64,000 nt of DNA, from NCBI RefSeq assembly GCF_010993955.1, contig NZ_WIXL01000009.1:53241-117240 (forward strand), read 5' to 3'. The DNA is from Oceanobacillus halotolerans (lineage in GTDB: Bacteria > Bacillota > Bacilli > Bacillales > Amphibacillaceae). The position numbers and the translations under genes were made by a program. Each line of letters begins with the position of its first letter. Position 1 is the first letter of the stretch. A model generated the notes under the pieces. It worked only from the letters and a program-made list of their open reading frames with translations. It ran no database searches and was not told the origin of the DNA. Shown in pieces: positions 1-8,619 of the stretch.

Positions 1-581
1 CAAGTGGAATCATCGCAAGCCTTGTTGCATGGATGGCAAACAGCTTTCTTTGGCAAGAAATTTGGGATATTTGGTTTAACGGTTTTACGGGTACTACTAG
101 TTTTGAACCTGTTAATGACCTGCTATCAAAAGGGGGCATTAACAGTATGCTATTTACCATTTCGCTTGTGCTATTGGCACTAGGTTTTGGAGGGTTACTA
201 TTTGTAACTGGAATTGTCCCTTCTTTATTGAATTCGTTCAAAGAAAAATTAACTAGTATTCGCAGTGTCATCGCTTCAACGGCAGCAACCGCAATAGGTG
301 TGAATGTCTTAATTGGGGAACAATATTTATCTATTATGCTTACAGGTGAGACATATAAAGGGGTTTATCAAAAGATAGGTCTATCCCGAAAAGCTTTATC
401 CCGAACACTAGAAGACGCTGGTACTGTTATTAATCCAATTGTTCCTTGGAGTGTTGCAGGTGTATTCGTAGCTGATGTACTCGGAGTATCAGTCCTAGCT
501 TATTTACCATTTGCCTTCTTCTGTTTGTTAAGTCCGATCATTACGATAATATTCGGCGGAAAATCGTTGAGAAGAAGTTAA
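1..581 (+). CDS. nhaC: Na+/H+ antiporter, NhaC family (C-terminal part)
   Basis: The reading frame is open from base 3 of the window and ends with TAA at 579-581, so the gene starts upstream. The visible 190 or so residues contain about four hydrophobic segments and end with a short basic tail (SLRRS). The stretch GVNVLIGEQYLSIMLTGE followed by EDAGTVINPIVPWSVAG is typical of the C-terminal half of NhaC antiporters, where the TVINPIVPW segment lies in a membrane helix. Family role: exchange of cytoplasmic Na+ for external H+ in the cell membrane, for sodium tolerance and pH homeostasis. An internal ATG at 33 is not the start, because the frame continues upstream with family-like sequence. Confidence 0.85.
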   Translation, partial: SGIIASLVAWMANSFLWQEIWDIWFNGFTGTTSFEPVNDLLSKGGINSMLFTISLVLLALGFGGLLFVTGIVPSLLNSFKEKLTSIRSVIASTAATAIGVNVLIGEQYLSIMLTGETYKGVYQKIGLSRKALSRTLEDAGTVINPIVPWSVAGVFVADVLGVSVLAYLPFAFFCLLSPIITIIFGGKSLRRS

Positions 582-630
582 ATTTGCGTGACCTCCAAAT
601 GTGGCGACAAGATGAGTGCTATATGATGAT

Positions 631-725
631 GAACTTGAGCGTGAGATTTGTGAACTTAGGCATCGAAATTGTGAACTTGAGCCAAATAATTGTGAACTTG
701 AGCGCAAAAATAACCAACTTAAGCG
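631..725. repeat. 21-bp degenerate tandem repeat
   Basis: Five imperfect copies of a TGTGAACTTGAGC-like word begin near 631, 652, 673, 693 and 715, a spacing of 20-22 bp. The array lies just downstream of nhaC and before the terminator. No start codon with a ribosome binding site was found for it, so it is treated as non-coding. Confidence 0.7.
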
Positions 726-746
726 CAAACCACCTAATCCCATAAA

Positions 747-782
747 ATAAGAGAGGTTACCCCACGAGATAACCTCTCTTAT
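747..782. terminator. Bidirectional terminator between nhaC and the corrinoid-binding gene
   Basis: A perfect 13-bp inverted repeat (747-759 and 770-782) with a 10-base loop. The minus-strand gene's TAA stop (779-781) lies inside the right arm. Position between convergent genes supports use in both directions, although the T-run is weak. Confidence 0.7.
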
Positions 783-1546
783 GAATCAATTACGAGCACG
801 AGTTTCTGTAATCCTTCTAGTAATCTTGGTGATGGCCGGCAAAAAAGGGATTCTTCCAATACGTGTATGTTATTCTGTTGAATAGCCTTCATCTCATGCC
901 AACCGGGACGTTTTCGAACTAATTCAGGGTTCATTTTCTCTTCTTTGACCCCTACCCAGACCATGCATATATGATCGGGGTCCCTTCTTTTTACATCCTC
1001 CCAGTCTGTTTGCACACTGGCTACTGGTTCATCGGCAAAAACATTTTCACATCCAGCAAGGGCACTGATTTCAGTTAACCAATTAACCTCACCTGGAGTG
1101 AAAATAGGTTTTGGCCACCACTCCCAATACAACGTTGGCTTTTTGGTCGTCGTGGAAGATTTTTCCTGAAAAGACTCCACTTCGTGAAGAAATGCATTCC
1201 CCTTCTCTTCGCCTAATTCTTCAAATCCTAAAACTTCACCAACTCGTTTGATATCAGCCGCAATTTCCTCCAATGAATTTGGATTTAAAATAATATAAGG
1301 AAGTTGTTTTGCTTCTAATTCATCAATATTTTTCTCCATTCCCGGCACACTTAAAGATGCTAGCACCATATCGGGTTCTAATGCTGCTACTTTATCCATA
1401 TCAATCGATAGATCTGGTCCAACCTTAGGTAAATCATTGACTGCTTGCGGCCAATCAGAGTAATCATCCACTCCTACAAGGAGATCAATTTTATCAAGAT
1501 AGGCAACAATTTCTGTATTACTCGGACAAATGGATACAACCCGCAT
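779..1546 (-). CDS. Cobalamin-binding (BtuF/PBP-like) protein without signal peptide
   Basis: A 255-residue protein with the periplasmic-binding-protein fold of class III binding proteins. It starts MRVVSICPSNTEIVAYL, has the PDMVLASLSVPG hinge-region motif, and carries WEWWPKPIFTPG and GCENVFAD segments common in proteins annotated as cobalamin-binding. The protein begins directly with the first beta strand: there is no signal peptide, lipobox or membrane segment, so it should be cytosolic rather than a transporter partner. No btuCD-type permease or ATPase is adjacent. The neighbour upstream is map, 22 bp away, and the two may be cotranscribed. Ligand and role are not established. A cytosolic corrinoid or iron-chelate binder is an inference from family resemblance. 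Confidence 0.75.
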   Translation of the reverse strand: MRVVSICPSNTEIVAYLDKIDLLVGVDDYSDWPQAVNDLPKVGPDLSIDMDKVAALEPDMVLASLSVPGMEKNIDELEAKQLPYIILNPNSLEEIAADIKRVGEVLGFEELGEEKGNAFLHEVESFQEKSSTTTKKPTLYWEWWPKPIFTPGEVNWLTEISALAGCENVFADEPVASVQTDWEDVKRRDPDHICMVWVGVKEEKMNPELVRKRPGWHEMKAIQQNNIHVLEESLFCRPSPRLLEGLQKLVLVIDS

Positions 1547-1568
1547 AGACTAACGCCCCCAACTTTAT

Positions 1569-2321
1569 CTAGTTATCTTGGTCCGTTATGATTAATGGAC
1601 CATCTTTTGTAACCACAAGCGTATGCTCATATTGTGCAGAGCGACCTTGGTCCACTGTTCTAGCTGTCCAATTATTCGAATCCATTTTACTTTGCCAAGC
1701 ACCTTCATTAATCATCGGCTCAATGGTGATTACCATTCCTTCTTTAAGACGTAAACCTTTGTTTGGTAATCCAAAGTGTGGAATATGTGGCTCCTCGTGA
1801 ATTGTTGGTCCAATACCATGTCCTGTGAAATCACGGACTACTGAGAACCCTTCCCCTTCTGCATACGTTTGAATAGCATGGCCAATATCGCCAATTCGAC
1901 TACCAACTTGTGCTTGTTCGATCCCTTTATAAAGCGATGTTTTTGTTACATCTAATAGTTTCTGTCCTTTTTCATCCACATTACCGACTGCATATGTCCA
2001 GGCAGAATCAGCTAATCCTCCATTTAAATTGACAACCATATCGATTGTAACGATATCACCATCTTTTAGCTTCTCTTCTCTTGGAAATCCATGACAAATT
2101 TCATCATTAATGGATGCGCAAGTCGCATAAGGATAACCACTAAATCCTTTTTGCTCTGGTGTAGCACCATGTTTTGCTAAGTACTCCTCCACAAAGGTAT
2201 CAATCTCCATCGTTGTGATACCAGGTTTTATCATTTTGGCAATTTCTTTATGAGTAGCAACTAATAAGTCACCAGCTTTTTGCATTTTTTCAATTTCTCG
2301 TTTACTTTTTCGTGTAATCAT
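1569..2321 (-). CDS. map: Methionine aminopeptidase, type I
   Basis: Removes the N-terminal methionine from nascent proteins in the cytoplasm, using two divalent metals. The ligands of the pita-bread fold are visible in order: Asp in VTIDMVV, Asp in LADSAWT, His in TGHGIGPTIHEEP, Glu in ITIEPMI and Glu in YEHTLVV. The length (250 residues) fits Bacillus YflG-type type I enzymes. The start at 2321 is chosen because AAGGAAG lies 6-7 bases upstream. An ATG three bases earlier (2324) and a TTG at 2342 are possible but leave poor spacing. It stands alone rather than with secY/adk/infA, so it is probably the second, accessory methionine aminopeptidase that Bacillaceae commonly carry. Confidence 0.93.
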   Translation of the reverse strand: MITRKSKREIEKMQKAGDLLVATHKEIAKMIKPGITTMEIDTFVEEYLAKHGATPEQKGFSGYPYATCASINDEICHGFPREEKLKDGDIVTIDMVVNLNGGLADSAWTYAVGNVDEKGQKLLDVTKTSLYKGIEQAQVGSRIGDIGHAIQTYAEGEGFSVVRDFTGHGIGPTIHEEPHIPHFGLPNKGLRLKEGMVITIEPMINEGAWQSKMDSNNWTARTVDQGRSAQYEHTLVVTKDGPLIITDQDN

Positions 2322-2344
2322 CATTTTCTTCCTTTCTATCAAGC

Positions 2345-2372
2345 TTCAAACTATCCTATTATATGTTAAAAT
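2345..2372 (+). promoter_or_regulatory. Candidate sigma-A promoter of the ABC exporter genes
   Basis: TTCAAA (2345-2350), 16-bp spacer, TAAAAT (2367-2372), with TG in the extended -10 position. It lies between the divergent map and ABC ATPase genes and points at the latter. Only motif evidence. Confidence 0.4.
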
Positions 2373-2457
2373 ACGTACCATAGTTATCTATACATATGCA
2401 TCATGCAAATTGTTCCATTTTAAAGTGTATCATAATTTGAGAAATGAGGCGATGACA

Positions 2458-3183
2458 ATGATTGAAATTAACGATGTCAGTAAACACTTTGCAGGCAACA
2501 AGCGTGCAATTGATTCTTTGAACTTAACGATACCAGATGGGAAAATAGTCGGGTTTCTTGGACCAAATGGTGCTGGTAAGTCGACTACCATTAAAATGTT
2601 GACAGGAATCCTGCCGATAGATGAAGGGGCGATCACGATTGATGGCTATGACATAGCAAAAAATCCACTCGAGGCGAAAAAAATCTTTGGCTATGTACCG
2701 GACCATCCTGATATGTTTTTACGTTTAAAAGGAATAGAATATTTAAATTTCATTGGGGATATATATGATGTCCCAAAAAACATACGACGAGAGCGAATTG
2801 AAAAACTCACCAAACAATTTGATATTTATTATGATCTAGATGCTTATATTCAAACCTACTCACACGGAATGCGCCAAAAAATCATTGTAACAGGGGTATT
2901 GTTACATGACCCAGATATTTGGATTTTAGATGAACCACTAACAGGGCTTGACCCTAAATCAGCTTATACGTTAAAAGAAATGATGCGCCAACACGCTAGT
3001 GAAGGGAATACCGTCTTCTTTTCGAGTCATGGTTTAGAAGTAGTGGAACAGTTGTGTGATATTGTTGCGATTATTAATAATGGAAAATTAATATTTTATG
3101 GGGATATGCAGGAGATGCGGGAACAATTTCAAACCAATCAATCTTTAGAGGAAGTATTTTTGGAGTTGACAAATGATGAATAA
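2458..3183 (+). CDS. ythP: ABC transporter ATP-binding protein (YthP-like)
   Basis: Cytoplasmic ATPase of an ABC-2 type exporter. From the chosen start the Walker A GPNGAGKST is at residues 35-43. The signature motif is YSHGMRQK rather than LSGGQ, a normal variant in ABC-2 exporters. Walker B is WILDEPLTGLDP and the H-loop is SSHGLE. Length is 241 residues. ATG 2458 sits about 8 bases after a GAGG element; ATG 2452 is an alternative, and the frame's further upstream extension has no ribosome binding site. The next gene encodes the membrane subunit and overlaps by 11 bp, indicating translational coupling. The assignment to the ythP/ythQ pair rests on protein pattern and gene order. The exported substrate is unknown. 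Confidence 0.85.
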   Translation: MIEINDVSKHFAGNKRAIDSLNLTIPDGKIVGFLGPNGAGKSTTIKMLTGILPIDEGAITIDGYDIAKNPLEAKKIFGYVPDHPDMFLRLKGIEYLNFIGDIYDVPKNIRRERIEKLTKQFDIYYDLDAYIQTYSHGMRQKIIVTGVLLHDPDIWILDEPLTGLDPKSAYTLKEMMRQHASEGNTVFFSSHGLEVVEQLCDIVAIINNGKLIFYGDMQEMREQFQTNQSLEEVFLELTNDE

Positions 3184-4810
3184 AACATGGCTATTAACGA
3201 AAACCATGCTAAAAATGCAATATTCCAAAGCAGGTAAAAAGAAGGAAATTGCCTTATACGTTGTTGCCTTTTTTCTTTTATCCCCAGCTATTATCCTTTT
3301 ACTAAATGCAGTTGGAAATCTCATTAATACGTTGTACCAGGCCTTACATCCATTTGGACAAGAATCCTTAATCTTAGGTCTATTATTTATGATGGTTCAT
3401 ATCTTCTTATTCTTTGTGAGTGTGGTAACCGTTCTAAATTCCTTTTATTTTGCAGAAGACATTGAATCGTTCATACCTTTTCCGTTTCAACCATACCAAA
3501 TATTAGTGGCCAAAGCAGCAGGTCCGTTTATTTATTTGTACCTGACAGCAAGTGTTCTATTTATCCCGGCTTTTTTCTTTTACGGAAATGTTAGTGGTGC
3601 ATCATTTTTCTATTATCTTATCGGCTTGGTCTTATTTATTCTAATACCTGTTATTCCATTTACGATCGCATCCATTTTACTAATGGCCATCATGCGCTTT
3701 GTCAATATAGCTAAAAATAAAGACCGTTCCAAAATCATTGCAGGCATATTGATGTTAGGGTTTATCATTGGGATAAATGTTGTTGTTCGTTTAAATACAG
3801 ATAATGATGCAATTATGCAAGAGATCACGACGTTTATGCAACAGCAGGATGGTCTTTTAGAAATGATCACTGCCATCTATCCACCTGCATGGTTTAGTTC
3901 AAAAGCTTTAGCAATTATCCCATCATTGGCAGGATTACTTTATTTTCTCGGTATTATTGCACTTAGTATTGCAGGATTTTTCTTATTCTTATGGCTCGGA
4001 CAGCTCATTTATTTCAAAGGACTATTAGGCGTAAATAGTGGAACAAAACGAAAAGTACCAGAGGCCAAACTCTTGAAAAAGATCAAACAACAACCAGTTT
4101 GGGTCACCTATACACAAAAAGAGTTGCGCACAATCATCCGAACCCCAACCTTTTTAATGCAGTGTATTATTCAAAGTTTATTTGGACCTGTATTTTTAGT
4201 GGTCCTATTACTATTTGATACAAATTCATTAAGTGGGTTTATGGATATGTTTAGTGAGAAAAAGGGCTTTTTAATCCTATTTATTGCAGCTGTATTTATT
4301 TTAGGTGCGAATACAACAGCAATTTCTAACCTATCACGTGAGGGGAAAAACTGGGATACAAATCTATTTCTGCCCTTAAACCCAAAGCATATTTTTCACT
4401 ATAAGATCATGACTGCATGGCTAATTAATTTACTAACGATCGCGTTATTCTTAATTATTTTTGTATTTATTTTTCACTTACCAACTATCCATATCATTGT
4501 CTGGTTACTGCTTACTTTAGTAGCAAGCTGGTTTACTAGTGCAACAGGTACCTATCTAGACTTTTTACAGCCAAAACTAAATTGGACAGATGAACAGGAA
4601 GTATTTAAGGCACGGATTATTGGATTGATTTCGTTACTAATCGAGGTTGGAATAGTTGGTATTGTTGTACTACTATTGTGGCATAGAGACACCATACAAG
4701 GTATTTACATCACTTCCCTTATTCTCTTCGTATTTTTAGTAATTGGAATAACCATTGTTCATTGGTTACTATACCGAAAGTTACGTAATGATGATCATCG
4801 AAGTCTTTAG
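3173..4810 (+). CDS. ythQ: ABC exporter permease subunit (YthQ-like)
   Basis: A 545-residue polytopic membrane protein with about 12 hydrophobic segments in two halves, separated by a soluble loop around residues 295-320 (GTKRKVPEAKLLKKIKQQP). It begins inside the 3' end of the ATPase gene (11-bp overlap) with GGAG about 7 bases upstream, so the two are translated together and should form one exporter. The family is the large single-chain permeases of Firmicutes ABC-2 systems. Two adjacent ATG codons (3173, 3176) make the exact start uncertain by one residue. The substrate cannot be told from sequence. Confidence 0.82.
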   Translation: MMNKTWLLTKTMLKMQYSKAGKKKEIALYVVAFFLLSPAIILLLNAVGNLINTLYQALHPFGQESLILGLLFMMVHIFLFFVSVVTVLNSFYFAEDIESFIPFPFQPYQILVAKAAGPFIYLYLTASVLFIPAFFFYGNVSGASFFYYLIGLVLFILIPVIPFTIASILLMAIMRFVNIAKNKDRSKIIAGILMLGFIIGINVVVRLNTDNDAIMQEITTFMQQQDGLLEMITAIYPPAWFSSKALAIIPSLAGLLYFLGIIALSIAGFFLFLWLGQLIYFKGLLGVNSGTKRKVPEAKLLKKIKQQPVWVTYTQKELRTIIRTPTFLMQCIIQSLFGPVFLVVLLLFDTNSLSGFMDMFSEKKGFLILFIAAVFILGANTTAISNLSREGKNWDTNLFLPLNPKHIFHYKIMTAWLINLLTIALFLIIFVFIFHLPTIHIIVWLLLTLVASWFTSATGTYLDFLQPKLNWTDEQEVFKARIIGLISLLIEVGIVGIVVLLLWHRDTIQGIYITSLILFVFLVIGITIVHWLLYRKLRNDDHRSL

Positions 4811-4811
4811 A

Positions 4812-4895
4812 AAAATGCGCATTCGCTACTCCCTAACGAATTTGGGACATGAAAATGTTAACCACGTCGACTAAAATTTTATATTTTCCTAACGA
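4812..4895. repeat. Dispersed repeat family R3, copy 1
   Basis: This shares the ordered words CGCATTCGCT, TGGGACAT, ACGTCGA and CTAAAATTTTATA.TTTCCTAACG with 31622-31740, in the same orientation and with small indels between the words. It directly follows the ythQ stop codon. No coding sequence is evident. Confidence 0.65.
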
Positions 4896-4900
4896 GTTAA

Positions 4901-4937
4901 AAAAACATGCAGAGGGCTCACTCCCCTGCATGTTTTT
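4901..4937. terminator. Bidirectional terminator between ythQ and the YjcZ gene
   Basis: Perfect 12-bp arms, AAAAACATGCAG (4901-4912) and CTGCATGTTTTT (4926-4937), give a T-run on either strand. It sits between convergent genes. Confidence 0.85.
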
Positions 4938-4948
4938 ATCTCTATTTT

Positions 4949-5113
4949 TTAATAAACACCATAGCCGTAGCCACCAGCGCCATATCCGCCGTAGCCACCA
5001 TAGCCAGCACCAGCACCTGTATAAGCAGTACCAATTATAATTAACAAGATGAATAGAACGACTAGCAATGCAAAGCCAGAACCATAACCATAACCTGTTT
5101 CTACATGACTCAT
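4949..5113 (-). CDS. YjcZ-family sporulation peptide (54 aa)
   Basis: A 54-residue protein: a short N-terminus [15 protein letters not shown], one hydrophobic helix (about residues 14-29, [15 protein letters not shown]), then a Gly/Tyr-rich tail with repeated [13 protein letters not shown] units ending VY. This is the layout of the YjcZ family of small sporulation-associated proteins, often found several times per genome in Bacillaceae. GGGAGGGA precedes the ATG by 6 bases. A terminator follows the stop. A longer minus-strand frame covering the same DNA (4833-5117) is Trp/Cys-rich, has no ribosome binding site and is rejected. Likely a spore or forespore membrane component; the exact role is unknown. 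Confidence 0.85.
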   Translation of the reverse strand: MSHVETGYGYGSGFALLVVLFILLIIIGTAYTGAGAGYGGYGGYGAGGYGYGVY

Positions 5114-5217
5114 TCAAAATCCCTCCCTAATTTGTCGTGCATACTACACCCTATGCAACAGAAGCAAATTCGGTAGGGCGAATGTGGAGTATACTCCTAT
5201 ACGACCTGTACATTACA

Positions 5218-5976
5218 TTATAAATAATCTTGAACATTATAAATGGTGCCACTTTCTAAATTAGACTCATCTGTCAAGATATCGATCAAAACACCACCAA
5301 CTGTATCGGTATCTTTTAAGATATTCTTTTCCTTATATTCTCTAAATTTATCTACTTCCATAAAAGATTCTTGTGAACTGGATCGGATTTTTTCCTGCAT
5401 TCCTGTATCCATCACCCCTGGGCTAAAGGCAATTATTTTATTAGCTGTATCTAGTTCGCTTTGCTCTAATGCTATGGTTTTGGTATACATATTAATACTT
5501 GCCTTTGTACTACAATAAGCACTCCAGCCATAAACAGGTCTTTCACCAGCACCAGAAGACACATTGGCGACCATTAATGGTACTTTGTTATCTGTTGCTT
5601 TTCGTAATAATAAATTTGTTATAACCATAGGTGCCACTGTATTTACTTGTACATGATAGGATAGGGCATCTCCTTTTATATTCATCGCTTGGTCAATTGG
5701 ATCTAGAACAGCAGCATTATTTACTAAGTAAACTGTATGTATTTGTTTTGAAAAAAGATGATCACTTATTTCTTGGAACGTATTTTCTACACTATTTAAA
5801 TCTCCTAAATCACATGAATAGTGCTTAAATGTTACTTGGTTTTTTTCAGCGATCGATGCTAACTCCTCATTCTTACTCCGTGACACACCGATTACATGAA
5901 TACCAGATTCGATGAACAAACGTGCTAATGATTCACCTAAGCCCTTTGATACCCCTGTTACAATTGCTACTTTCAT
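5218..5976 (-). CDS. yueD: Short-chain dehydrogenase, (S)-benzoin-forming benzil reductase type
   Basis: A 252-residue classical short-chain dehydrogenase. The cofactor-binding TGVSKGLG motif is at residues 7-14, NNAA follows the fourth strand, catalytic Ser is in VSSGAG, and Tyr/Lys are in YCSTK. Arg and Ser just after the second strand (GVSRSKNEE) fit NADPH preference. The pattern matches B. subtilis YueD and sepiapterin-reductase-like enzymes, known to reduce benzil to (S)-benzoin in vitro; the natural substrate is not known. GGAGGGG stands 5 bases before the ATG. It is probably a single-gene unit. Confidence 0.85.
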   Translation of the reverse strand: MKVAIVTGVSKGLGESLARLFIESGIHVIGVSRSKNEELASIAEKNQVTFKHYSCDLGDLNSVENTFQEISDHLFSKQIHTVYLVNNAAVLDPIDQAMNIKGDALSYHVQVNTVAPMVITNLLLRKATDNKVPLMVANVSSGAGERPVYGWSAYCSTKASINMYTKTIALEQSELDTANKIIAFSPGVMDTGMQEKIRSSSQESFMEVDKFREYKEKNILKDTDTVGGVLIDILTDESNLESGTIYNVQDYL

Positions 5977-6019
5977 CTATACCCCTCCATGAAATATTTG
6001 TTGAGTACAATATCCTTTC

Positions 6020-6760
6020 CTATTCGTCTGTTATGACAATAGCTTGGCTTCCCATCTGCTCCCATGCTTCTTCAAAATAACTTCTATCGACTTGCTGATT
6101 TTTAAACCCATATGGATTATTGACATAAACAGATTCCTCATCATAACCAGTTACCACAACACTATGGACACTATAGGTTACATCTATTTCACCCTTTGGC
6201 GTATCCCATGTTTCAAAATCACTAACTGGAACTAGATTAGATGTTGTTATCACCCATACTGGTAACCCTTGTGCAACATAGTCATATACTTCATCAATTG
6301 TGCTACCTGTTAAATTAATCGCTCTATTCCCTACATATTCTTGTGCGACTTCAAATATCGGGCCATTATAAACAGATAGCCCAGGTCCATTTGCCATGTT
6401 CCCGACAAATCCCTCATTAGGATTTCCTTTTAAACCATTTTCATAAGTTAACGGAACCACTTTTGTTTGGTCCGCTAATTCATTCTTTGTGACCTCATAA
6501 TCATGATAATTTAATACCATTGCCAAACTTGACACTTCACAGCCATTATATAATCGTGGGGGATCCATTTGATTAATGAGTGGAACATCCAATGGTTCCA
6601 CCTTCAAAACTGGATCTGGTTCAATTGATATTTCAGCCTTTTTTTGCATGGCATATGTTTTCACAGGGCTATCAACGGTAAATCTCTCTATTTCTTCACT
6701 GCACCCTGTAAACAATAATGGAAATAAAAGGATAGTAGGTAGTACATACCTTCTAAACAT
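6020..6760 (-). CDS. Lipoprotein with C39-like peptidase domain
   Basis: A 246-residue exported lipoprotein. The signal peptide ends in the lipobox LFTGC (lipidated Cys20). The mature part has a papain-like C39_2 domain: candidate catalytic Cys74 in NGCEVSSLAM, His199 in VHSVVVTGYDE and Asn214/215 in YVNNPYG. Between them is the GNPNEGFVGN segment seen in related bacterial C39-like proteins. It should be anchored to the outer face of the membrane. The substrate is unknown; peptide or cell-wall crosslinks are possible. GAGAGGAG lies just upstream of the ATG. There is no ABC exporter or bacteriocin gene nearby, so a role as a bacteriocin-leader peptidase is unlikely. Confidence 0.8.
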   Translation of the reverse strand: MFRRYVLPTILLFPLLFTGCSEEIERFTVDSPVKTYAMQKKAEISIEPDPVLKVEPLDVPLINQMDPPRLYNGCEVSSLAMVLNYHDYEVTKNELADQTKVVPLTYENGLKGNPNEGFVGNMANGPGLSVYNGPIFEVAQEYVGNRAINLTGSTIDEVYDYVAQGLPVWVITTSNLVPVSDFETWDTPKGEIDVTYSVHSVVVTGYDEESVYVNNPYGFKNQQVDRSYFEEAWEQMGSQAIVITDE

Positions 6761-6862
6761 ATCTCCTCTCCCTTTTTCTTTATCTTGCTATAATAAGAAA
6801 CTATTTCCATTATACACGAAATTTCGAGATATGTCTGAACAATTTGATAAGGTTAGTGAATG

Positions 6863-7040
6863 GTGTGATGAGTAATCTCAATTAAATAATGGCTGATCTA
6901 CATACTTGGATGTGTATTGATGAGTAACCTCGATTCACTTCTCATCGATTTTCACACTCGTTTGTGTACTGACAAACTACCTCGATTCGCTTCTCATCTA
7001 TTTTCATACTCATTTGTGTACTGACAACTAACCTCGATTC
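6863..7040. repeat. 52-bp degenerate tandem repeat
   Basis: The words TGTGTA(C/T)TGA recur at 6911, 6963 and 7015, giving an exact 52-bp period. Each copy holds CCTCGATTC then CTTCTCATC.ATTTTCA. A weaker copy precedes at about 6863. A period of 52 is not a multiple of three, and stops occur in all frames, so it is non-coding. It fills most of the gap between the C39 lipoprotein and dipeptidase genes. The unit resembles the arrays near 52388 and 54907. Confidence 0.75.
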
Positions 7041-7086
7041 ACCTTGCTCGCGAACCAAGCCTGTCAGTTATAGCTAGATAAAAAGT

Positions 7087-7123
7087 AACAGCCTCTTGCA
7101 TCATCAAACGGCAAGAGGCTGTT
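7087..7123. terminator. Terminator of the M20 dipeptidase gene
   Basis: Perfect 13-bp arms (7087-7099 and 7111-7123) around CAGCCTCTTGC, lying 8 bases beyond the minus-strand stop codon at 7132. Confidence 0.8.
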
Positions 7124-7131
7124 TCCAAAAA

Positions 7132-8502
7132 CTATGATTGAGTTACTTCTTTCCAATAATACACTAATGTTTCCATCCCTTTATCAAAGCTATCCAATGG
7201 AAAGCTCTCATTTGGTGAATGGAGACGGTCATCTGGTGTACCAAATCCAAGCAATACAATTGGCATGTTATAGATTGCTTCAATCCACTCTACCACTGGG
7301 ATTGATCCTCCCATTCGAACATAAACGGTTTCTTTGCCAAAGGCTTTTGTATAGCTTTTGGCTGCACTTTTAATCAATGGATGGTTTGGTTCAACCTTAT
7401 ATGCTTTAGCTGATAGTTTTTCTTTTTTTACATCTACCGTTACACCAGCTGGTGCTACCTTGTGTACATGTTCTTCTAAACGTTCTTGAATTCTTTCTGG
7501 ATCTTGTCCAGGTACAAGACGACAAGTTATTTTTGCAGTTGCTGTTGATGGGATAATCGTTTTCGTGCCTTCTCCTTGATAACCACCATACATGCCATTT
7601 ACTTCAAATGTTGGTCTTGCCATTGTGTGTTCTTTGGCAGTATAGCCTTTCTCTGAAGCAGTTTCTTTAACTCCTGCCGACGCTTTATAATCTTCTCCCT
7701 CTACATCTGCAATTAGTTTTCGTTCTTCTTCTGTTAAGGGTTCGACACCATCGTAAAATCCATCAACTGTAATAACTTCATCTTCATTTTTCATTGAAAC
7801 AATAATATGACTTAACGCCATTAGTGGATTTCGAATAGCTCCACCATACATACCTGAGTGTAGGTCATGATCAGGACCTGTTACATTAATTTCGATACCT
7901 GTAAAACCTTTTAATCCATACAAGATCGTTGGTTGGTTTTGAGCAATCATACCTGAGTCCGAAATGACTGCAAAATCTGCTTGGAATTGGTCCTGCTTCT
8001 CTTGTAATACCTTATATAGATTTTCACTACCTATTTCTTCTTCCCCTTCGATGCAAACTTTTACATTTAACGGCAATTTGCCTTCTGTTTGCATGTACGC
8101 TTCAAAAACAGCCAAGTGCATGAAAACTTGTCCTTTATCATCACTGGAACCACGCGCATATAAACGGCCATCCCGTACTTCAGGTTGGAATGGATCACTT
8201 TCCCACAGATCTAAAGGATCAACTGGTTGTACATCATAATGTCCATAAAATAATACGGTTGGTGCATCAGGACCTGCTTGGTTATATTCCGCATATACTA
8301 CTGGGTGACCACCAGTATCTTGTTGTTCTACATGGTCAAACCCTATATCGTTTATGTATTTTTCTAGAAAGGAAGCTGCTTCTTTGACATCATTTTTATG
8401 TACACTATCCGTACTTACACTCGGAATAGCCAAAAAATCATTCAACTTCGTTAGTAATTGTTCGCGATTTTCCTTCAAATAGCCCAGTACTTGTTCACTC
8501 AT
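7132..8502 (-). CDS. M20-family zinc dipeptidase
   Basis: A 456-residue cytosolic metallopeptidase. Zinc-site motifs appear in order: His88 and Asp90 in FYGHYDVQP, Asp in GSSDDKGQ, the catalytic and metal Glu pair in EGEEEIGS, Asp in SDSGM, and a C-terminal His in RLHSPNE. DHDLHSGMYGG and GGSIPVVE mark the CNDP-like dipeptidase subgroup, with a dimerisation lid domain in the middle. The expected reaction is hydrolysis of dipeptides for amino-acid supply. ATG 8502 is chosen because GGAGGT lies 7 bases upstream; a TTG five codons earlier would overlap that site. No transporter is next to it. Confidence 0.88.
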   Translation of the reverse strand: MSEQVLGYLKENREQLLTKLNDFLAIPSVSTDSVHKNDVKEAASFLEKYINDIGFDHVEQQDTGGHPVVYAEYNQAGPDAPTVLFYGHYDVQPVDPLDLWESDPFQPEVRDGRLYARGSSDDKGQVFMHLAVFEAYMQTEGKLPLNVKVCIEGEEEIGSENLYKVLQEKQDQFQADFAVISDSGMIAQNQPTILYGLKGFTGIEINVTGPDHDLHSGMYGGAIRNPLMALSHIIVSMKNEDEVITVDGFYDGVEPLTEEERKLIADVEGEDYKASAGVKETASEKGYTAKEHTMARPTFEVNGMYGGYQGEGTKTIIPSTATAKITCRLVPGQDPERIQERLEEHVHKVAPAGVTVDVKKEKLSAKAYKVEPNHPLIKSAAKSYTKAFGKETVYVRMGGSIPVVEWIEAIYNMPIVLLGFGTPDDRLHSPNESFPLDSFDKGMETLVYYWKEVTQS

Positions 8503-8619
8503 TTGACCTACCTCCAATTTTGAATTGTTTCTATTATCATACCATAATTGGTAGTCTTTACGTGAGGGTAAAACAGTAAATGTGAAAGTAAGTGCTGAAC
8601 ATATGGTATTTTCGCTGAA

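Noticed and set aside
4833..5117. 94-codon minus-strand open frame
   Set aside because: Trp/Cys-rich translation with no ribosome binding site; it is the out-of-frame shadow of the real YjcZ gene at 4949-5113.
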